In this document: one piece after another, positions 17,402 to 27,990 of the stretch
How positions within the stretch are numbered: position 1 is the first letter of the stretch
How the letters are laid out: every line of letters starts with the position of its first letter
Source: Prorocentrum cordatum
Taxonomy: Eukaryota; Sar; Dinophyceae; Prorocentrales; Prorocentraceae
DNA: 47,500 nt
Reading direction: 5' to 3'
Assembly: GCA_963575745.1 (NCBI GenBank)
Contig: CAUYUJ010016305.1
Location: 1 to 47,500, forward strand
Notes under the pieces: generated by a model
Seen by the model: the letters and a program-made list of their open reading frames with translations, nothing else
The model's database searches: none
What the model was told of the DNA's origin: nothing
Program-made: the position numbers and the translations under genes

Positions 17402-18535
17402 TTACATGGCAGCTGGCTCTGGCTCGGGCGCTAAACGAGCTTGCCAGTACATCTGATCGTACGGGTCGCAGATGGTGACGATCTCGAGCCAGAGCTCCAC
17501 CATCTTGCCAGGCGTAACATTGGACATCTCGTTCGGTAACTTGATCATGTCACCCCTGGGGATCATTGCGTCCTTGGGCCGCGTGTCCTTCACGATGCGA
17601 AGCTCTGCTACGCCGTTCTCCGCGGCGGTGCCAATCGCTCGACAGCGCAGCTTGGGCAGGTCTGCCACCCACCGCTCTCCGAGCTGCCAGGTGGGCGGGG
17701 CTGCCAGGATGCGGTGGCGCGCGGCGCGGCATGGCAGCGTGATGCGCTGAGTCGCCTTCAAGGGAACTCAACACATTCCAAGAACACCGTCGGTGTTCTT
17801 CAAGCCGCGACGCCCGTCGCCGCATCTAGGGAGCCTCGCGGGTAGCCGCCTCCACGAGGCGCACCGAGTCCAAAGTTGCAGCAGCAGCAGCGCCAGGGCC
17901 GCCAGCATCATCGATAGAAATCGTAACTGGCGCGGCTGTGCCAGAACCCCTCGCCTCGGCGACAAGGCGCCGCACTATGCGGGGACGGAGTTCACGTGGC
18001 AACTTCGCGGCAACACGCCCCACGAACAAACGTTCCTCTCGAAGGCTCATCCTGGGAGCCACCTCGTCGACTGCGATGCTCTGAAGGCGCGCAGGAGCGA
18101 GACGCCGATGGGCAAGGCACCGCGAGCGCCGACTAGGACCCCATTGCGCCGATGACGCCTGTCCTCTAAAAAGCTATGGGGTCCTACCGACGCCAACGTT
18201 GCCGCTGCTATCGGAATGTCACCCTTGCGCCCCCTGATGGGGCCCTGCTGCTTGCGCAGCTCCTTGTTCACGTCGTTGGAGAGCACGTAGTAGCGCATCC
18301 GCTCGAGCCTCCTGTCGAGCTCCTTGTCGGCGTCGCGGCAGCGGCGGCTACGTTTTTCGAGGTGGCTGATCTCCTCGTCGACCTCCTCGTACTGTCGGAG
18401 CATCCCCTGCAGCTCTAGTACTGCAGCATTAGTACTGGACTTAAGCCGCTTGGCTTTGAAACGGCACAGTTCGAGCATGCAATCATGATCGTATTTGCTA
18501 GCCAAGTCCAGGAGCCACTGCTCGTGGCTGGACAT
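17402..18535 (-). CDS. Small antisense gene, three inferred exons, function unknown
   Basis: Exons inferred on the minus strand: 18535-18188, 18080-17865 and 17755-17402. Introns of 107 and 109 bp have GTAGGA and GTGCGC donors and TTCAG and TTGAAG acceptors, and both joins are phase 0. The product would be about 305 residues. Exon 1 (MSSHEQWLLDLASKYDHD) is mostly coiled coil (ELQGMLRQYEEVDEEISHLE). Exon 2 has EERLFVGRVAAKLPRELRPR and an acidic TISIDD piece. Exon 3 contains WQLGERWVADLPKLRCRAIG and KMVELWLEIVTICDPYDQMY, ending PEPEPAAM. No domain is recognised. The exon-1 frame is open further upstream into the palindrome at 18687, so the start is uncertain. The gene lies inside the 17.4-kb intron on the opposite strand. 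Confidence 0.45.
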
Positions 18536-18686
18536 CGGCTCGGGCCAAAATGGCTTCGGCGAAGGCCCAGAGTCCCCCCCACGCGCAATCAAGCAGCGGC
18601 TTGCCTCTGGAGCGGAAACTGCGAGCGGTGCTGCAACCGAGGTCTGCGACAAAACCGAGGTCGCACTGTGCATTTCGCACCGCATG

Positions 18687-18755
18687 CCCAAAATTGAAAA
18701 CCCAATGTTAAAGATCATTCTGAATGATCTTTAACATTGGGTTTTCAATTTTGGG
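18687..18755. repeat. 69-bp near-perfect palindrome (34-bp arms, 1-nt centre)
   Basis: Positions 18687-18720 and 18722-18755 are exact reverse complements with a single T (18721) between them. The arms include CCCAATGTTAAAGATCATTC. The flanks CATTTCGCACCGCATG and GTTCAACATCGCT match the inter-hairpin part of the tandem array that follows, so the palindrome replaces the middle of the first array unit. Such DNA can extrude a cruciform or fold into a stable RNA hairpin. Confidence 0.95.
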
Positions 18756-18759
18756 TGTA

Positions 18760-21190
18760 AGAGTTCAACATCGCTCACATGCGTTGAACCTACCAGTTGC
18801 GTGCGTTGGGATGAATTAAGCCTTTCGCCCCCGTGCGGAAAAACCTTTCATGCATGACGCATCGTATGCCCACATTGGGATGATACCGTCTTCCGGCCAG
18901 GGGTTTGTGTTCACATTTGGTTTTCGCCGTTTGGGGTGCAACATCGCCTCCATGCATTAAGCATTGTAACATATCAGCATCGCTCCCATGTGTTAAACCT
19001 ATCGCTCCCGTGCATTGAACCAACCCTGTATTTCGCATCGTATACCCACATTGGGATGATACCATCTTCCGATCAGAGAATGATGTTTACATTGGGTGTT
19101 CGCCATTGGGCTTGGGGGTTTAACATCGCTCCCATTATGGAGTAAACCATTAGCGGCGCGCAGCCGCCGCGATCGCGCGCGCGCACGCGCGCGCGCGTTG
19201 AGGAGGTCTGCATTGTCCACAATAGAAAAGCTGACATGAATTTGTGAAAAATTAAATTTAATTTTTCTCTTGCTCTACAAGGAGGCCGACGGGCGCGTCG
19301 GCTTTATATTGTGGGCAATACAGAGCTCCGATGCGCGCGCGCTGGCGCTTCGCCTTGTGCATCTCGTATCGCATACCCAGATTGTGATGATCTCGTCTTC
19401 CGACCAGACAATGAATTTTTACGTTGGTTTTTCACAATTTGTCTGGGCGTTTAACACCGCTCCCATGCATTAAACCATCAGTGGCGCGCAGCCGACGTGT
19501 GCGCGCGCGAGTGCACGCGCGCGCGTTGAGGAGTTCTGTATGGTCCACAATACGAAAGCCGACATGAAATTCCCAAAACTGAATTTCAAATTTCTGTGTC
19601 TCTTATAGGAGGCCGACGGACGCGTCGGCTTTTCTATTGTCGTGGGTGATGCAGAACGCCGATGCGCGCGCGTATGCGCGCGCACGCGCGCGCGATGGCG
19701 CTCCGCATTGCGCATTTCGTATCGCATGTCCACATTGGGATGGCCCCGTCTTCCGATCAGAGAATGCATGTTTACATTGGGCTTTTTTAGTGTTGGTTTT
19801 ATGTGGTGGCTCAACATCGCCCCCATGCATTAAACGTGCCAACGGCGCGCAGCCGCCGCGCGCGCGTCGGCGCGCGTTGAGGAGTTCTGTACTGCCCACA
19901 ATAGACAGGCGGACATGTAATTCACAAGAATGAACTCAAAGTTTCTGTGGCACTTTAAGGAGGCCGACGGGCGCGTCAACTTTTCTGTCATGTACATTAG
20001 AGAACGCCGATGCGCGCGCGTTGGCGCGCGTGCGCGCGCGCTGGCGCTTCGCATCGTGTAATTCGTATGGCATGCCCACATTGCACTGGGATGGTCGTCT
20101 TCCGATCAGAGAATGCATTTTCACATTGGGATTTCACCATTGGGTTTGGGGGGTTCAACATCGCTCCCATGCATTAAACCTACCAGCGGCGCGCAGCCGC
20201 CGCGTGCACGCGCGCGCGTAGGCTTGCGCGCGCGTTGAGGAGTTTTGCGTTGTCCACAATCAATAGGAAAGCCGACATGTAATTCCCAAGCCTGAATTCA
20301 AGATGTCTCTTGCCCTTCATGGAGGCAGACGGGCGCGTTGGCTCTTCTATTGTGGACGATGCAGAACGCAGATGCGCGCGCGTTGGCGCGCGCGCGCTGG
20401 TGGCTTCGCATTGTGCGTTTCGCATCGTTATAGCCACATTGCAATGATTCTACCTTCCGATCAGAGAATGAAGTTCCACATTGGGGTTTAACTTTTGGGT
20501 TTGGGAGTCCGACATCGCACCCCATGCATTACACCTATCAGCGGCGCGCTGCAGCCGCGTGCGCGCGCGCGCGTTGAAGAGTTTTGTAGTGCCCACAATA
20601 GAAAAGCCGACGTGGAATTCCCAAAACTGAATTTAAAATTTCTGTGGCTCTTCAAGGAGGCCGACGGGCGCGTGGACTGTTCTATTGCGGGCGATACAGA
20701 ACTCCGACGCGCGCGCGTTGGCGCGCGTACGCGCGCGCTGGCGCTTCGCATTGTGTATCTCGTATCTTATAGCCACATTGTGGTGATCCCGTCTTCCGAT
20801 CAGAGAATGAATTTTTACATTGGGTGTTCGCCATTCGGTTTGGGGTTCAACATCGCTCCTATGCGTTAAACCTATCAGCGGCGCGCGTGCGTTGATTTTG
20901 TAGTGTCCACAATAGAAAAGCCGACGTGGAATTTCCAAAACTGAATTTAAAATTTCTGTGGCTCTTTAAGGAGGCCGACGGACGCGTCGACTTTTCTATT
21001 GTGTACACTACAGAGCGCCGATGCGCGTGCGTTGGCGCGCGTGCGCGCGCGCTGGCGCTTTGCATTGTGTATTTCGTATGGCATGCCCGCATTGGGATGA
21101 TCCCGTCTTCCGATCAGAGACTGAATTTTTACATTTGGGTTTCACCATTAGTTTTGGGGGTTCAGCATCGCTTGCATGCGTTCAACCGAT
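18760..21190 (+). repeat. Tandem array of ~330-bp units, each with a fold-back core
   Basis: The core word GGAGGCCGAC (or GGAGGCAGAC) occurs at about 19281, 19608, 19959, 20321, 20656 and 20970, so six full units with a spacing of 314-362 bp. Partial units without the core lie at 18760-19140. Each unit reads: CCCACATTGGGATGAT, CTTCCGATCAGAGAATGA, TTCAACATCGCTCCCATGC, a GCGCGC-rich stretch, then an inverted repeat. The left arm contains TCCACAATAGAAAAGCCGAC; the right arm contains GTCGGCTTTTCTATTGTGGA or variants. Pairing continues outwards through TTCTGTAT/ATGCAGAA-like words to about 45 bp per arm, around a loop of roughly 60-70 bp. No coding potential. Confidence 0.85.
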
Positions 21191-22110
21191 CAGCGGCGCT
21201 CCTGGATGGCGGGCGCACAGGGGCGTGCGCCTTTGTGCATCTGGCAAGAAAAGCTCCGTTGCGCGCGCGGCGCGTCGAGCTTCCAAGCGCGCCCACCTTT
21301 CTGCGATGCCATGGCGCGCGTCAATCGGGCGAGCGCGTCTGCGGCTGCCATTCGGCCCCGAGTGCAATTGCGCGCAGACGCGCGCTATATTGCGGCGTCA
21401 GCGTTCTTCTGCGGGCGCGCGCGCTCGGACGTATCAGGGCGCCGCCAGCTTGCCGGCAGGGGCCGCGCGTTGTTGTGGGCTCGAATGGGGCGCGCGCGGA
21501 GCGCGCAGGCTGGGGCCGCGCCTTCTGGCACGGGCGCATTCGAGCGCGCGCGTGGACGGCGGCAGTTCGGCGCGCTCCTCGGCGCGCGCGGGGGCGCGCG
21601 CTCTTGAGCGATCTCGCGCGCGCTCTATGGCGCGCGCGCTCGGGCGAGCGGCGGTGCGTTTTTATCGCGCATTCAGCGGCGCGCAAGCTTGCGCGCGCGC
21701 CCAGGATGCATTTCGAGCGCGCTGGGGCGACTGCGCGCGCGACTAAGGCTAAGAAAAGATAGGCAGCGTGCTTTCGCGCGCAACCGCGCCTGCAGGCGCG
21801 GTTGCCTCTGCGCGCGCGGTGGGCGCTCGACGCGGGCGCCCCCGAGGTCGCGCGCTCGGATGGGCGCCCGCAGGGGGCAAGGTCGCTCGCGCGCGGCCCT
21901 GGGCGCTCAATGGCATTAACGCGCGAGCAGTTCGAATCGGCGCACTAGGGCGCTTCTTGGATTTGTCGAGGGTCGCGCGCCTGTAACAAACCGGCTGGCC
22001 CTATGCGCGTTCAGTCGCGCGCTTGAGCGCGCCGCAGGAGGCGCGCGCTTCTGGGCGCCTCTCGAACGCGCCGCCCCAGCGTAGCAGCTTGGGCGGCCAA
22101 GGTCTTGGTG
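21191..22110. other. Alternating CG-rich block, no gene
   Basis: Dense GCGCGC and CGCGCGC runs, which can adopt Z-DNA. Long Ala/Arg-rich ORFs in several frames on both strands result from lack of stops. No domain is seen. A short inverted repeat CGCGCAACCGCGCCTGCAGG/CGCGGTTG lies near 21778-21805. Confidence 0.6.
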
Positions 22111-23525
22111 GGCGGATGAAGCTTGAGAAGCGTTGGCTGGGCTATGCTGCGTGATCATTCGGGGGCGCGCGCAGTGCGTAAGCCACAATCGCGCCCAGGG
22201 GTTGACAGTTGCACAATTCGTTGCGTGCGCGGCGTGGTGGCGTTCATGCGCGTGTAACGTAGCGCGAAACGTTTAGCAACTGCTGGCGCATGTCTGCGCT
22301 GGTGGGCGGCGGGGTAATTCGCGCGACTGCCGCGATGGCGATATCATCTCTTCAGCGCTTGTTCGGTAACGTTTGCGTTTGTTGTTGAATGGCTTTTGTT
22401 TGGCGACGTGCTTTCGAACGCACGCGCTGCGACCTTAGGAGGTACTGCGCGCTCCTGTCTGACATCTAAAGGCATGACAAACGTCGGGCGGTGCATCAAT
22501 CAGCATGTGTGTCTGTGCGTTCCTGGTGATGTCGTTGGTCTGGTCCTACCTCACAGAATTCGAGATCGTGCTATCATGCTGTTCGCTCGGGTGTCTTTTG
22601 GCACATATCTATATAATCGAAACGAGCACTGGGTAGTCTGCGCGCGTTTCAGGGCAATGGATTGGAATTTCTTTGGGAGCGGCAAAAAAAAAACATCGTT
22701 CTGGGCCTGTGCGTGGGTTGGGAGAAGGGGTGTGATGGGGCGCTGATCAGTTTGTGCGTGGGGGCACGTGCCTAGCAGAATTGTGAGTTTCATGTGCGCT
22801 GCGGGTGGTACAAAAGGCGTAGTATTGTTTAGGCGCTTTGGTAGTTTGTTGAATTTTCGTCCGCGTGTAAGTTTTTGTTTCAGGAATAAAATTCGGCATC
22901 CTGGGTAGTCGAGGCCATTGTCGGAATCCAAATGTTTGCTTGTTCAATCCGTTGCGCGCAGGCCCAGAGGAAATTGGACAACCTCCGCAAGTTAGTTGCA
23001 GTCCGAAACAAGAATATCGCGCCCGAGGCGCTCTGATGCAATCCGTGTGTAATTTTACCGAAAAGATGTTTTACGTGATTTTTCGAAACGTTTTAACACG
23101 CGTTTCGCACACATTGGCTTGAACGTTTTGGCTTCCGCTGTCTATTTCAAACCCTATGGTGTACCATGTATTAACGTTTGCAGCTGGCGGTGTCAAGTTA
23201 TACGTTTCCCATAACTCTGTGCGTGATGTTGCTGGCGTTTCTATATCCGCCGCTGTTTCCAACCAGGCCGCTGGGGAAGCCCGTCGATGTTTAACCGTTA
23301 GCTCGAAAACAAGCAACATGCTAACGTAGTTTAAAGAAGTCTGGCTTTCAGATCACGTGTTTCTGTTTTGGCGCACTAGAACAAAACCCATTTCGAACTA
23401 TTTCCGCGGGGCGCCCAGGTCTTGATTTGCCGGAGAGAATCCCGCAAACAATGTTTGCTAAAATCTGTGTCGGGTGATCCGGACACTGTAGCAGTGGTGA
23501 TTTGTTTTGAATGCCAGTCCCTCAG
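22111..23525. other. Intron remainder, nothing recognised
   Basis: Mixed-composition DNA with an AT patch TATCTATATAATCG near 22606 and an A-run at 22685-22694. No recognisable ORF or repeat. It ends with the acceptor CCCTCAG of the next exon. Confidence 0.45.
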
Positions 23526-24263
23526 AGGAAGACCATCTCTGCCGGACGCACTTCAACTTCGTCGTGTCGTTGTCGAAGAACTTCGCGCTGTCCAGCATGA
23601 CGTACTCCGACACCTACCCTGGGAAGTTCCTTGGCCTCCTTGCTTTTGATGACATCGAGCAGAAGGCTGTTCTCTTGGACATACAGAGGGATTGGCGCCT
23701 GCTTCAGTCACTCGAAGCATCCGACGACGAGTGGGCAAAGCACTACCTGAGACAGTTGCGGTGGCCAATGGAACAGTGGACCAGAGAGATGTTCGTGATG
23801 CTGTATGAGGAGAGCTTTAAGAATGTGAGTAAAGAGGCGTTCGACAAACTCTTGGGTTTCGCGAATTCGTGGATGTCGACCCTTATCAACGAGGACCTCT
23901 TCAACCGTTACCGTGCCAGGGAGCGCGCGCACCAAGCGAGCGTATTTGGCAGGGTTTCTCGCTGGCACAAGGCAACCACCACTGAGTTGATCAAGGAGTA
24001 CGACAGAAAGGAGATTCTGATCACACCGACTTCCAAGAGCATGAAGCTTGTGAACGTGACGCCTGACTTTTGCAGAGCTGCTATCTCGGAGTTCTCGCTG
24101 GACCCGCAGTTGCTGGACGTCTTCACGGACGCGGCGAAGGAGTTCCCACACTTGAGCGGCCAGGGGATGCTGAAGCGCGGGATGGCGTGGCAGAGTGCTC
24201 GCAAGCTCCAGGGGGACATCGCCGAGATGAAATTATCCTGGCTGTCCTTGTGCATCGAGCCTG
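23526..24263 (+). CDS. Exon of large split gene (C-terminal half)
   Basis: It begins after CCCTCAG in phase 1, fitting the exon end at 6160, and is open to 24263 (GAGCCTG), where GCATGT would be a GC donor, again phase 1. Helical protein with the motifs YPGKFLGLLAFDD, LLDIQRDWRLLQSLE, LRWPMEQWTREMFVMLYEE and LINEDLFNRYRARERAH. The order Y/W-PG-F, D-Q.D, then an 'EDxFN' helix near an RWH segment agrees with the multi-copy dinoflagellate family remembered for the 4.4-6.2 kb exons. No enzyme domain is recognised. Predicted wholly soluble. Confidence 0.65.
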
Positions 24264-24699
24264 GCATGTACGTGATGGGCCAGGATGCGTCTCCATCCGA
24301 ATCTAGTGGGCCTGGGGCAAATATGTTGCACCGTCAGGATGTGTCGCATCCTGTGCTGATGTTTTTGGATGGGCGGCCATGGGGGTGCGTCGATGTAGGT
24401 GTTGAAACAGTTCGAGCCTAGATGAATCACAGGAGCCACGTAGGACCTAAACTAGATTTCAGAAGCGTGGTTCGGTCGACTGGCAATCTGGTTTGAAGCG
24501 TCTTGGGTGTCTTGGTGGCGCCAGCGGTGCCAATGCAAACCTGTTTCTTCCGATCTTGTGTGCTTCCTACGTTTCCACTTGGCGTCCAATCTAAACCTTC
24601 CACTGATTTCTGGATTGGTTTCGGCATGCGAACGTCGATAGGCGTCAGAGGAAGCGTGGGTAAATCTGGACTTGGCTCAACCTTTTTCTGATTCCTCAG
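24264..24699. other. Probable GC-AG intron
   Basis: Donor GCATGT after CCTG, acceptor TTCCTCAG ending at 24699. The join gives GGT (Gly) in frame, IEPG-GIVIC. Sequence is AT-richer than the exons, with TTGG, TTTC and GGTTTCGG words; no ORF of note. Confidence 0.45.
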
Positions 24700-25811
24700 G
24701 TGGGATCGTCATTTGCACCATGCCATTCGGTTTGATGGTTTCGAGGGCCACGCTCGTGCCAGTCAGGGGCACGACAGACATCCACATTGTTGAGCCCCAG
24801 AGCGCGAAGCACAACCCCTCCGACATGATCTTCATCATGCCGATCAACTCCATCGATGGGCTGAAGCGCATCAAGGTTTGCAAGGTGATGGCGCTCTCGC
24901 CGCTGGGGGCTGCCAGGTATTCTGCCATGATCCCAAGCAATGGCCTTGCGGCCCGACTGATCATCGACAATAACAAGACCGAGAACGCTCTGAAGATGGC
25001 CGCGCTGAGAGGCCTCAAGGAGCTCGACAGTTTCTGGCTTCCCAGGTTGATGTCGATATTGAAGATGAGGTTTACTTCTGCATCGAGGCCGACTAACGTC
25101 AAGGGCATGGTGACAGCCATCATCAGGGGGATCATCCCAGGCGCTTCCGACGAGGTGATCGACAACGCGCTGTATTGCAGAGGCCAGGTCCACGAGACCA
25201 AGGGTGCGACCTCAGTGCTGTCGGACCCCGAGAACTTGGAGAAGATCGAGACGGGCCTGGATACGGACGACATGTTGGTCGTGAAGAAGGCCGCGGAGCA
25301 GGTCAGGGCCAAGGTGAATTACAACAAGCAGCAGGCCAAGGAGAACAGCAAGGACAGGGTTGGCAAGGGTGGCGCTGGCCCTGGCCCGCCCGAGGCGTCT
25401 GCATCTAACGGAGGAGCGGCAGCGGCGGCCTCGTCGTCAGCTTCTGGAGGCGGCGCCGTGCCCATGGAGCTCGAGGCGGCGGCGCCAGCGGCTTCGACAG
25501 CTCCGAGGGCCTGGACAGTGCATGATGATCCCGCTCCCGATGCAGACGTCGAGCTGGCGTGGGCCAGGAGGTTCGCGCCGCCCTTCGCGACGCTCCAGAA
25601 GGACGCGAAGAGGTTCCAGCGCTGGGTGGGCGCCTACCCGAAGCAGCTGCCGCCCTTCTCGGTGAGCAAGAGCTGGGGCCCGAAGACCACCTACACGGTG
25701 AAGACGGCGCTGATGTTCGTGCTGCAGACGTTGTGGCTGTGGCACGAGGAGGAGACGGGCGAGAAGTGCCCGTGCGCGCTGTGGGGCGACAACGCGGGCC
25801 TGCCGCCGTGA
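24700..25811 (+). CDS. Last exon of large split gene
   Basis: It starts with GGIVICTMPFGLMVSRATLVPV in phase 1, contains a region with DMIFIMPINSIDGLKRIKVC and HNPSDM, a helix-rich part (LKELDSFWLPRLMSILKMRF), a polar low-complexity linker at about 25310-25520 (Lys/Gln then Ala/Ser/Gly), and a compact C-terminus with LQKDAKRFQRWVGAYPKQLP, MFVLQTLWLWHEEETGEKCP and stop TGA 25809-25811. The final HEEETGEKCP motif is like the C-terminal end I remember for members of the same dinoflagellate family, so the gene's 3' end appears complete. Confidence 0.65.
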
Positions 25812-26634
25812 ACAACTTCAAGGCGGGGTGAGGCGCCAGGTTGCGCTGCAAGTCGGAGCTGGCCCTGGAGGGCCAGCTTCACCTCCACCTCCCTCCTCCA
25901 TGCAGTCCATGACCTCCAGATTTGATAACATGGGGTTCCAACGATTTCAGGTTTAGTTTTTGATTCGTTGTAGGTGCTGACGCTTAAGTATCAGGGGTCC
26001 GAGGGCCCGAAAAAATCACACGTATGAACTCATTGCCTCGCGATGTTGGCTTCGAGTAGATAGTGGTTTAAGAAATCGTTCGTACGCAATGTTGGGAGTA
26101 CGTTTGAACGGAACGGTAAACAGTGAACATAGGAGCCATCAACCTATCCTCCACGCCCTCGCAGCCCACGAGTTTCGCACAGCGACGGTGACAGTCGCTG
26201 TGCCAGCACGCTTTCTGTTTATTTAGGGGGCCGCGCCGTGCGGCTTCCTGGGACATCCCAGCCACCGCAGTCTGAACGGTGGTGGCTGGCTGCCAGCTCG
26301 CTGGAAAACAATGGGAAACAACTAAGGGGGGCAGGTAACCGTTCCAAGGCGCATGGGTTTGACCCCCCCTTCCATGTTGACTCATCCCTCCCTGGGTTTC
26401 GGTCTGGAACCTCACGGCTGCCTCACGGGATCTCGATTGAAACTCATTGTTGTTTGATGGGTCTTTGTTTGGCCTCCCTTGGTGGAAGCGCAAGTCTCTA
26501 TGTGAAACTTCACGGCCTACTCGTGGGTTTCTTCATGCACTATCCCAGACGATGCTCACAGCTGCATTGCCACATGCCCTCTCACGAAGGTGCTGCTCCT
26601 GGGGATCAGCTGCATTCCCTTCCCCCCCCTTTCC
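25812..26634. other. Intergenic, no gene recognised
   Basis: Possible 3' UTR of the split gene followed by mixed sequence. There is a hairpin candidate CAGCGACGGTGACAGTCGCTG at about 26177-26197 and a CCAGCCACCG / CGGTGGTGGCTGG pair at about 26259-26289. ORFs are weak. Confidence 0.4.
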
Positions 26635-26735
26635 AAACGAGGAGGAGGAGGGAGGGGGGAGAGGGAGGAGGAAGAGGAGAAGGAGGAGGTAAGGAGGAGG
26701 AGGGAGGAAGAAACAGGAGGAGGAAGAGAACAATT
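26635..26735. repeat. GGA tract
   Basis: (GGA)n with A-rich variants. It separates the mixed DNA on the left from a short open stretch on the right. Confidence 0.75.
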
Positions 26736-26840
26736 AACATACCAAAAGATGAGGATGAAGTGTCTCAGAACGTAGTAAGGACGATGCGGACATACATGCA
26801 GGCGGACAACAGAGCGATGATCGTGGGCACGGAGCAATAG
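26736..26840 (+). CDS. Possible short terminal exon
   Basis: About 34 codons, reading IPKDEDEVSQNVVRTMRTYM to MIVGTEQ and TAG 26838-26840, emerge from a GGA tract. The peptide looks protein-like and unlike the repeat, so it might be a last exon after a purine-rich intron. No family recognised. Confidence 0.2.
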   Translation, partial: NIPKDEDEVSQNVVRTMRTYMQADNRAMIVGTEQ

Positions 26841-27164
26841 TGAGATCAGGCAGTTCCTCTTCAGACGCATATCGGATAATAGCTAAGGTTTCGCCGCTCC
26901 GCCAGGATCAACTAAGCATAATAGTGGGGCTCAGCCTTCTGATTGTAACATCGTTGATGTGATGCTCGCAAATGTTGGACGGTGTGGTATAGCCCAGCAA
27001 CATATCTGAAAATCCTTTTTTAAAAAATCCATATACCACCCATGTGCTATACCACCCCAATCCAATGCCCCAACCACCGCCGCCTGCATCGTTTGCCTTG
27101 GCGCGCGGTTTGGGCTGAGACGGTGCGAAGTTACGGCGCCCCGCATCAGGCGGGGGAAACGAAC

Positions 27165-27303
27165 GAACGCACACACACACACACACACAAACACACAAAC
27201 ACACAAACACACAAACACACAAACACACAAACGCACAAACACACAAACACACAAACACACAAACACACACGCACACACACGCACACACACACACACACAC
27301 ACG
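27165..27303. repeat. CA microsatellite with ACACACAA units
   Basis: (AC)n at the ends with an inner regular ACACACAA 8-bp repeat of about ten units. All cysteine/valine and threonine/histidine ORFs across it are spurious. Confidence 0.95.
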
Positions 27304-27316
27304 CGCCCCCTCCTCC

Positions 27317-27990
27317 ATGGAGGAGGGGGAGGAGATGGGGAGGAGGGCAAGGAGGGATATGGGGGGGGGGAACGAGGAGGGGCCGCCCGAGGGCTTCACT
27401 GACGAGCCGCTGCGCTTCCTCGACATTGCGCAGCATGCTGAGTTGCTAGAGAAGATGCTCGGCGAGAAGACATCGGCGGCGGCGGGCGCGCACGGCGCTG
27501 ATGCACTGGGCGAGGGCGGAGGTGCAGGCGCGCATCAGGTCGCGGATGCACGGGGCGGCGGTGGAGGTGCTGGCAGCATCATCAAGGCGTGGCCTGCAAA
27601 GCGGCCGCGGCCGCCCTCGGCGCCGCCGCCGTCGGCGCTCGCGCCGCCGCCCCGCCCGCCGCGCCCGAGCCGTTCGACCGCCGCTGCAACCGGGGCCCTG
27701 GCGGCGGCGAGCAGGCGCGCGGCGGGCGGTCGGCGAGGCCCCTGCGGTTGGCGGACGAGTTCGCTGCCGAGGATAGGGCCGGGCGGGGCGCCGCGATCGC
27801 GGCCGTGGGCACGGGGGGGATCCAGAAGAGCAGCGGCTGGTTCGCCGAGCAGGGCGCGAGGGCCATGGAGGCCTACAAAGACGCCGACTCCGACCTGGTC
27901 GAGCGCATTTTGGCCGAGGCCCGCAAGCGCTTCGACTCGGGGGGCCAGGGCAAGGGCAAGAACAAGGAGAAGCCCAAGTCGAGCCGCTAA
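27317..27990 (+). CDS. GC-rich coding stretch, uncertain exon structure
   Basis: After a GGA-like stretch one frame reads [20 protein letters not shown] and [17 protein letters not shown]. Another frame, open to TAA 27988-27990, reads [40 protein letters not shown] and [15 protein letters not shown] with a Lys-rich tail [12 protein letters not shown]. Both look real, so an intron or frameshift between about 27500 and 27700 is probable. The product would be an Ala-rich helical protein with a basic tail; function unknown. Long minus-strand ORFs here are shadows. Confidence 0.35.

Larger units (their letters stand above)
6161..23525. other. Inferred 17.4-kb intron with nested genes and repeats
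   Basis: The donor is CAAG/GTTGAC at 6160/6161 and the acceptor CCCTCAG ends at 23525. The upstream exon ends with one base of a codon; the downstream exon supplies the last two, giving GAG (Glu) and the join VMQDQ-EEDHL without a stop. In the family as I remember it, the segments on the two sides are consecutive in one protein. Inside are a LINE-type element, a second 86-bp array, an antisense small gene, a large palindrome and a 330-bp-unit array. The alternative is that exons at 2.8-6.2 kb and 23.5-25.8 kb are two truncated family copies split by rearrangement. Confidence 0.5.

Noticed and set aside
18760-21190. CRISPR-like regular repeats
   Set aside because: Units are ~330 bp and similar along most of their length, so there are no short repeats with unique spacers; the context is eukaryotic.
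21021-21986. Ala/Arg-rich ORFs of up to 278 codons
   Set aside because: Alternating CG DNA has almost no stop codons; overlapping ORFs in several frames have the same composition and no domain.
22603-22620. TATA-box-like sequence
   Set aside because: Dinoflagellate promoters are not known to use a canonical TATA box and no gene start follows at a suitable distance.
27042-27449. Thr/His- and Cys/Val-rich ORFs over the CA repeat
   Set aside because: Translations of a microsatellite.
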